Positions 60,501 to 64,000 of a stretch of 64,000 bases of DNA are shown here, piece after piece; within the stretch, counting starts at the first letter, position 1; every line of letters starts with the position of its first letter. A program made the position numbers and the translations under genes. The notes beneath the pieces are model-generated. The model saw only the letters and a list, made by a program, of their open reading frames with translations, did no database searches and was not told the origin of the DNA. Source of the stretch: Metridium senile (lineage: Eukaryota; Cnidaria; Anthozoa; Actiniaria; Metridiidae); the NCBI GenBank assembly GCA_949775045.1, contig OX459098.1, positions 20,594,375 to 20,658,374 of the forward strand, in the 5' to 3' direction.

Positions 60501-62167
60501 TTGGCTGTTTATTACTTAATAATAATAATGGCTAGTTCTTATATTGCGCATTTCCAGAACTGCTCAATGCGCTTACTCAACGTGTTCAAGTTGAAGGTAT
60601 ATCAAGGCGCATTAAGCTGCTACCATACAACCCATGTCTGAACACGGAGTTACTTTACTTCCCTCAATGTTGTCAATTTTTTTTTTTTGAGAAAGAGACG
60701 GGACCTCCATTTTACGTCGCTATCCGAGAGGACGTGAAGTTCTAACCATTTGTAGATTTTTTAAGAAACAAAGGCAGCAACAAATTTGATTTAATAGTCG
60801 GTACCAGATCGGTAATTGCAATCATGAATGTTAAAAACACTGGAATGGTTTTATTATCCATATTGCAGCAGTTAACATTGAGCAAGAATTAGCGAAAACA
60901 CTCTAAAAAAATTCTAACGTACGACTCTTAGTCACCGAGTTTTGAGGTATCGGTAAGACAAACTGAAAGTGACTCAAGAATTGGGTGTGTCATACAAGAA
61001 TGATACACTCCCGTTAGACTTAATTGAAATGCGTTCGGTGTAAAAGTGAAATATTACAAATACGCCAAGGGCATATGATATTTTGGTCATGTGGAAACTA
61101 GCGAGTAAACTAGTATAGGCTGCGTCGATGTTTGATATAAACGATAGGTAATAGAATGAAATTTGTAACACCGAAAAAAAGCCATGTTGATCATGAACTC
61201 CTTCGTTCAAGATGTTGACCTAACTTTATTGACGTTTCGAGCTTTAGCCCTATCGTTTATTGAAAATATATTACATCAGAAAGAGAGAGAAAACACAGTT
61301 TTAAAAGGAAGTGTGAACTCTCAATTTAGAAATTCAATTCAATTCAACTCTCAATTGAGAAATCAACTGTGATATAGTGCCATAGAGTTGAAAACTGAGC
61401 AATCAGCAATAGTTGTTTTTAAAACCTGTAAATTCTATCTACATCATCAAGACAAAAATCTGATCTTTTCTCGACTTAAATAAGTAGTTTGAATACAAGT
61501 GCATGTGGGGATTGTCATATAAGAAAATAAGGTTCAATCTCTTCCATGTTAATGCCGTTTTTATAGAAACAAATGATCGCGAGATTTCATGCGCTCTTCT
61601 CCACATGCAGTCCTTTTTAGTCTTGTTCTAATTCTAGTTAGTAGGGCCTCTATTGATAACAGTTATTTTACATTTTGCAATTGTAAATACTGAAATAGCT
61701 ACCCTGTTTAAATAAAGGAATCTATCTGTTACCAGGCTGTGGTTAATAAAAACCCTAGCTAGGCCGTTCACATGAGCTAGACCCGATTTGTTTTCAACGA
61801 TATATGAGCTGAGCCAAGTAAGTTTGAAGAGAGGGAATCTATAAATAAACTGTATATATGACAAACCATATGTAGGGTAATCTAAGTCATAACACTAGGA
61901 ACAGCTAAAAACATGAAAAACGAGACTACAGTTGGATCCGTGGAAACAGTATGGCTTAAACTTGCCCCCGACAGTCCTTGCATACCGTTGGCACATTGTG
62001 ACGAATCTTAATCAATATTGTATAAAATACGAAATAGGGATTAATAATTAAACATTGATAGTTATCGCTAATGACTAATTGATATTTGATAACTTCATTG
62101 TATAATCAAGGGGTTTTACCTATATATAATACTTGCCTAGTACTGACCAGCGTAGAACACCCTCCAT
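45514..62167 (-). CDS. Secreted galaxin-like cysteine-pair protein with C-terminal netrin-like (NTR) domain
   Basis: Seven minus-strand exons give 913 residues: 62137-62167, 58583-59011, 57659-58041, 56769-57372, 55628-55923, 54748-55417, 45514-45842, all in phase. Residues 1 to about 29 form a signal peptide (hydrophobic INYFLCILSATSS core). Residues to about 800 are Cys-Cys repeats of the galaxin type (for example RLYCCGKDLYSPAFSICC, DKQICCGGKIV) joined by short spacers. Galaxin is known from the coral skeletal matrix, but relatives occur in non-calcifying animals, so a biomineral role is only possible. The last exon (VFVGRVSSVQKSSLVITKVF, GKAYLVVGRMNSS) reads as an NTR/TIMP-like fold. Intron 1 begins with GC. 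Intron 6 is 8.9 kb and carries an LTR retrotransposon; whether the NTR exon is still joined depends on splicing across it. The donor at 56769 could alternatively lie six bases upstream. Confidence 0.82.
45885..46120. repeat. (GAT)n-type microsatellite, left of the retrotransposon
   Basis: GATGATGAT/GGTGATGAT repeats continue on the other side of the element at 54061-54220, so the element landed inside one low-complexity tract. Confidence 0.92.
46121..47499 (-). repeat. 3' LTR of the retrotransposon
   Basis: Ends TGTAACC and GTCACA on the plus strand. It pairs base for base, as far as read, with 52682-54060. The 76-codon frame inside it (47092-47322) is present in both LTRs and looks non-coding. 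Confidence 0.97.
47500..47520 (-). other. Polypurine tract
   Basis: Minus-strand AAAAAAAAGAAGGGGCGAG directly before the 3' LTR; primes plus-strand synthesis. Confidence 0.88.
47572..51612 (-). CDS. pol: Pol polyprotein (protease, RT, RNase H, integrase)
   Basis: About 1345 residues without interruption. The aspartic protease motif VDTGS is near residue 42 and reverse transcriptase YLDD near 490. RNase H follows. The integrase has an HHCC zinc finger (HNQCGH...CERC, about 920-960) and then the D,D,E catalytic core (AMDF, HSDQG, GNGQCERF). The listed frame begins at GTG; the first ATG is at 51600. Expression may be through a -1 shift in the overlap with gag (a run AAACCCC lies at 51627-51633 on the minus strand) or reinitiation at the stop. 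The acidic C-terminal tail after the integrase has no known domain. Confidence 0.96.
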   Translation of the reverse strand: MSHAMEEDCSGSNFLLQNDKFVGASPTVMARIGGVPVKSLVDTGSMVTLVTESFYLEKLKPSLGTLNAETSLLQLRGANGLEIPYLGYITAQVEISGVKVPGCGVFVMKDTPATTAMQRRVPGLIGTNVLGQVPQFQQLLQEEKKKIKLKTGFVKVAGSDGIWVPPFTESDVLVTGPSWGTDAVIEPLGVPIEGNLTVARTLVDTTKTCYVVRVANQTARDIWLKPRTRLGIVREGDVVRKGERLEFLQGNNLVTVCCSLSADPQTPPQRETAGKVQGQRIQEPPHGITLANFPGSEHQRWEALQLLDRNKEVFATSKKDLGCTSTTYHHIYTDDDMPVTERYRRIPPNEYQEVQQHLQELLEKGVIRPSESNYASPIVLVRKKSGALRMCVDYRKLNAKTKRDRYPLPRIEESLEALLGAKYFSTIDLASAYNQVEVAPPDQHKTAFTTPMGLFQYQRMPFGLQNAPATFQRLMQGIFRDDVLRTMMVYLDDIIVFSSTIDDHLKRLDHVFSKLKSHGLKIEPAKCQFFRDRVSYLGHVVSAEGVATDPEKTKAVKEWPVPVTVRDVRSFLGFASYYRRFVPKFAQVAGPLHKLVAELGSEGGKRSTRKQINNLWTTECQNSFDKLKSLLTSAPILAYPDYNQPFILETDASNEGLGAVLSQEQDGKVKVIAYASRGLRGGERNMENYSSRKLELLALKWAISDKFREYLLGAKFTVYTDNNPLTYLQSKSKLKAVEQRWAAELANFNFSIKYRPGRHNQNADALSRINHTEPTIAEVKQTLAFSTDTTDIPEEVRGHLRVAATFLSNTEARTSEDQATAFPTMSLEETQRLQQEDAAISRLLHYRNLGRQPSRRERRQETKAAQQLLSHWKRIEESHGVLYRRTGDGQGGESNLLLLPVSMKPLVLKGAHNQCGHQGQDRTEHLLRKRCWWPGLQADVKKWISNCERCVIAKGAYLPVKTPLGSLLATRPLEVLAMDFTLLDKASDGRENVLVITDVFTKFTIAIPTRDQKATTVVKTLIKEWFLVYGVPERLHSDQGRCFEAELVQELCRIYGVRKSRTTAYHPQGNGQCERFNRTLHDLLRTLPAKEKRRWPEHLKELCYAYNATAHASTGYSPFYLMFGRDARLPIDILLPEEQREYTEDSPEWITKHQNCLREAYSTATKKMKLASTARKKAHDKRGRAIAEPLRVGERVLLRNRKVRGRNKIQDNWEDQVYKIVERRENNTYVVQRADGQGGDKVVNQAEMQVCPKPMLEVRQRQRPKGGQPARVTEPEDSSDDDDDNIGGLTIAFQPRMHEPADHANNNDSDTTSEEEQDAPTLRRSTRTTAGQHSNRYNQPISALRH
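51609..52598 (-). CDS. gag: Gag polyprotein of the Ty3/Gypsy element
   Basis: 329 residues. The central part is a retrotransposon Gag (capsid) region, and near the C terminus is a CCHC zinc knuckle (CFNCQEAGHIRPNCP) that packages RNA. ATG 52598 is the first start after the primer site. The frame ends in TGA at 51609, overlapping the pol frame, which lies in -1 and is open from about 51653. Intact. Confidence 0.95.
   Translation of the reverse strand: MATLEEVTEQLAALKQQLEAMEPAGAAGGGDPQPVPVIKVMAPREKKLRKYAGGRDDKLLEDWISDAQRAVSAQKLTDREAVDFLYHNLEGVARDEIRLRPSEDWDKPDKVYAILRDVFSEKLTKTQLLQKFFGRRQKERESIQDYSHALMSSVDHLLKTHPGSLDNKNQNLRDTFVENLKDGVMRRELRRMIREHPTKTFDEIRDEARRTVEELDRPTRQPASREVLVEECVQVNSLSMTKTIQDLTSGQKTLVEQILQQQKILNDQQKLLTSITEKLNRPPPPPQRRPYNGPKRCFNCQEAGHIRPNCPKLASEKSQVASNPNPSRQ
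52659..52677 (-). other. Primer binding site, tRNA-Leu type
   Basis: On the minus strand TGGTGTCAGAAGTGGGATT, four bases after the 5' LTR. Its complement AATCCCACTTCTGACACCA equals the 3' end of a leucine tRNA with CCA (known animal tRNA-Leu ends in CCCACTYCTGACA). Confidence 0.8.
52682..54060 (-). repeat. 5' LTR of the retrotransposon
   Basis: Same 1379 bp as 46121-47499; would contain the promoter of the element. Directly followed, on the minus strand, by the primer binding site. Confidence 0.97.
54061..54220. repeat. (GAT)n-type microsatellite, right of the retrotransposon
   Basis: Continuation of the tract at 45885-46120; begins ATAGGATGG, with ATAG repeated from the left border. Confidence 0.92.
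54229..54505. mobile_element. Nested MITE pair in galaxin intron 6
   Basis: The outer unit CACCTAATT...AATTAGGTG with GGCGATTGGCGATTG arms is the same family as 32791-32922. In its centre, 54309-54437 is a second inverted repeat (TTCTTATTC, CTAAATTACCCAAACA against TGTTTGGGTAATTTAG, GAATAAGAA). Confidence 0.85.
56095..56228. repeat. Palindrome in galaxin intron 4
   Basis: GATATTACATGG, GGAGATACGAATTTTATCTT and CGAGTGTTGAA pair with TTCAACACGAG, AAGATTAAATTTGTATCTCC and CCATGTAAT. MITE-like. Confidence 0.75.
57540..57564 (+). ncRNA. Hammerhead-ribozyme-like core, plus strand
   Basis: CTGATGA, one T, a hairpin GGGC-GAGTA-GCCC and GAAA follow each other exactly. It lies in galaxin intron 3, antisense to the gene. 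The flanks (AAGCTTGGTT...) show no obvious stems I or III, so it may be a fragment or a coincidence. Confidence 0.4.
59188..59278. repeat. Palindrome in galaxin intron 1
   Basis: TAAACGAGCAGGAGTGTTTTATCAGG...TTTAAAACCAC pairs with GTGGTTTTAAACCTGATAAAACAC...TTTA around GAGGCGAAGCCAAG. Confidence 0.75.
60515..60700. repeat. Dispersed repeat, TATATTGCGCA type, copy 2
   Basis: AATAATAATGGCTAGTTCTT, ATATTGCGCATTTCC and CAATGCGC resemble 33010-33085. Intron 1 of the galaxin gene (59012-62136) otherwise shows no exon. Confidence 0.5.
61085..61252 (-). mobile_element. Dispersed repeat family B, minus-strand copy
   Basis: On the minus strand it reads GGGC-TAAA-GCTC, GAAACGTCAATAAAGTTAGG, then the body and TTTACTCGCTAGTTTCCA. 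The CTGATGA strand is mutated. Confidence 0.75.
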
Positions 62168-62211
62168 TTCCGTCTGATACACAGCTACAACGAGATCTTG
62201 TAGCGTCTTGC

Positions 62212-62219
62212 CTTTTATA
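62212..62219 (-). promoter_or_regulatory. TATA box of the galaxin-like gene
   Basis: TATAAAAG on the minus strand, 45 bp before the start codon ATG at 62167. Transcription would start about 30 bp further on, leaving a 5' UTR of roughly 20 nt. Confidence 0.75.
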
Positions 62220-63124
62220 CTCGCTAACTAGAAAGAACTTTCGATCAATATATTAACCGCATTAACGAAATTGAAACATGACGGGGTTTTCCCGGGATAT
62301 GTCGGGAGCAAAGAGTCGAAACTAGCTTAACACCTGAGTTCATTTCATGAGCTTTTAAGTGTATACTTCTAGAATTAATAATCATTTATGATTAATGGAA
62401 TTCCAGTTATTTATAACCGTTTATTTGAAGACGTATTCTAAGAAGGAAATATAAATGGATATGTCAATGTACGAGGAAGTATATCCTACCAATCATTCCT
62501 CTAGGATGGATATTAAGAGATCAATCAAGCATCGTACAATGTTTTGTTTTGTTCACTTTCATGTCATTGATCAGTTTCAAGAGTTCGAAGCAATTAACGA
62601 GTATTAAACCCTCTTGTAGGCCTTTAAGGAACGAACGGGAGGGGGGGGGGGGGGGGATATTTTGGTGCAGGATATTATTGTGTCTCGAGGCTGTGCAGCA
62701 TTTTATTCCGCTTTGCACGGCGATATCTTTGTTGCGCACTATTTCTTTCTGTGCTCGATTCCCGCAATTTGCATATACATCAATTATCTATAATGATCCA
62801 TCCCTGTACTAAAGGTATTGGAAGGCACATATCTACGGACCAAGGATGAACCTGGCTGCGTTCATTCTGTTCATTTACATAATCACTGCGTGTATAAGCA
62901 AAGCATGCATGCATGCATAATACACATCCCTGCACACATCAGCAGGAAAACGTACCGAAAACTAAATGCGAAAAGTGATTTTAGTTTTGGTTTCCACTAA
63001 ACTGCAAAACATGTATGTCAATAGTCAGTCAAACACATTAGAAAGGAAGACTTAGAGTTATAATAAAGAAGCGCTATAATCATTAGGTATTTAAGTATAC
63101 GGTGAACTACACCTCCCGCCTGAC

Positions 63125-63317
63125 CGCAGGGGCGGATCCAGAAATTTGACAAGGGGGGTGAACCTTGATATCCTTTTGGCGGATAACGGCAGACACAAGA
63201 GCGCAAAGATCGTAATGTGCCCGCTTTTCTTTGCTAAAACGGGACTTTACTGCAAAAGAGGGGGGGGGGGGGGGATGAAAAGTCACCTAGTTCACCCCCC
63301 TCCGTCCGCCCCTGGAC
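63125..63317. mobile_element. hAT-like MITE with CAGGGGCGGA ends
   Basis: GCAGGGGCGGATCCAG at the left is mirrored by GTCCGCCCCTGGA at the right. CAGGGGCGG-type ends are typical of hAT elements. The interior is G-rich, with no transposase. Confidence 0.75.
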
Positions 63318-63544
63318 AGTAGAGCTTAGCTTGATTACACGAAAGCTATTTTAATTACATTGCTCATTCGCAACTAAAACGCGTCACTATTGCGATGAAA
63401 AAACAATTATACTTTGATCACTGCATGTGGTCTTGTTTACAGTGAACTTTCGAATCCACCTCTATCGTGACGTATAGTTATTGGAAAAACATAGGACAAA
63501 TAGACCATGACGCTTTGAAACATGTCCATGCAATAGACCAGTTT

Positions 63545-63762
63545 CATGTTATCTAGCACCGCTGTATTATTTGACAAAAGGCGCATTTGCACAAGGATAG
63601 CCTCAATTTAGAGTAAAATCAAATGTGTTTTCTATTGTTAAGCGATAACATGTTTTCGTGCTTTGCTTGGGCTTTGAAAATCTTTTGACAACAAATCGAT
63701 GCTTAGCCTGTGCAAATGCGCCTTTTGTCAAATAGTACAGCGGTGATACATAACGTAAAGCT
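63545..63762. mobile_element. Inverted-repeat element
   Basis: CACCGCTGTATTATTTGACA, AAAGGCGCATTTGCACA on the left pair with TGTGCAAATGCGCCTTTTGT, CAAATAGTACAGCGGTG on the right; arms of about 40 bp. Confidence 0.82.
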
Positions 63763-63859
63763 GAAGTATTCAGATAGGAGCAACACTTTGCAAGAATACA
63801 ATTATGATTAAGCACCATGTGAACTGGGGTCAGTGATGCGATATATAATGTTGTAATGT

Positions 63860-64000
63860 CAGTGATGTAAGTTAGTGTGCTGTGCTGTGCTGTGCTATGC
63901 TGTGATGTGATGTGATGTGATGTGCTATGCTGTGATGTGATGTGATGTGATGTGATGTGATGTGATGTGATGTGATGTGATGTGATGTGATGTGATGTGA
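63860..64000. repeat. (TGTGA)n microsatellite
   Basis: TGTGC/TATGC/TGTGA pentamers running off the window end. Confidence 0.96.

Larger units (their letters stand above)
62168..64000. other. Region upstream of the galaxin-like gene
   Basis: No coding exon is visible. It contains a poly-G tract at 62640-62657, two inverted-repeat elements (63125-63317, 63545-63762) and a pentanucleotide microsatellite at the edge. Confidence 0.65.

Overview
This is nuclear DNA from an animal, most probably an anthozoan cnidarian (coral or sea anemone). The genes are rich in introns with canonical GT-AG borders, and proteins are conserved with vertebrates at exon level. There is a secreted galaxin-type cysteine-pair protein, tRNA-derived SINEs, dozens of short inverted-repeat elements and an AT-rich background. 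The exact genus cannot be fixed from the sequence.

Six protein genes were reconstructed by joining exons with matching phases. (1) + strand, 2029-21009: an 18-exon TRIM-type E3 ligase of the MID1/COS-box class with RING, two B-boxes, coiled coil and COS box, followed by three consecutive FN3-SPRY modules instead of the usual one. (2) + strand, 22921-24285: an intronless F-box/leucine-rich-repeat protein. (3) + strand, 26281-31111: eIF4A3, the RNA helicase of the exon junction complex, 12 exons. (4) - strand, 38316-32260: a radial spoke head protein (RSPH4A/RSPH6A type), 13 exons. (5) + strand, 38693-44275: Salvador (SAV1), the WW/SARAH scaffold of the Hippo pathway, 8 exons. (6) - strand, 62167-45514: a secreted galaxin-like protein with a C-terminal netrin-like (NTR) domain, 7 exons, a TATA box and a GC-AG first intron.

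The last intron of the galaxin gene carries a full-length Ty3/Gypsy LTR retrotransposon (46121-54060, same orientation as the gene). Its 1379-bp LTRs look identical, it has a 4-bp target duplication, a tRNA-Leu primer site, a polypurine tract, and open gag and pol frames, so it is a very young insertion.

The genes do not form a pathway. eIF4A3 and RSPH converge. RSPH and SAV1 are head-to-head with only 376 bp between start codons. SAV1 and galaxin converge. Introns and intergenic DNA are filled with MITE-like palindromes (several nested), tRNA-type SINEs, a dispersed repeat family with hammerhead-ribozyme-like cores, microsatellites, and an unusual number of short tandem duplications that copy splice sites together with exon ends.
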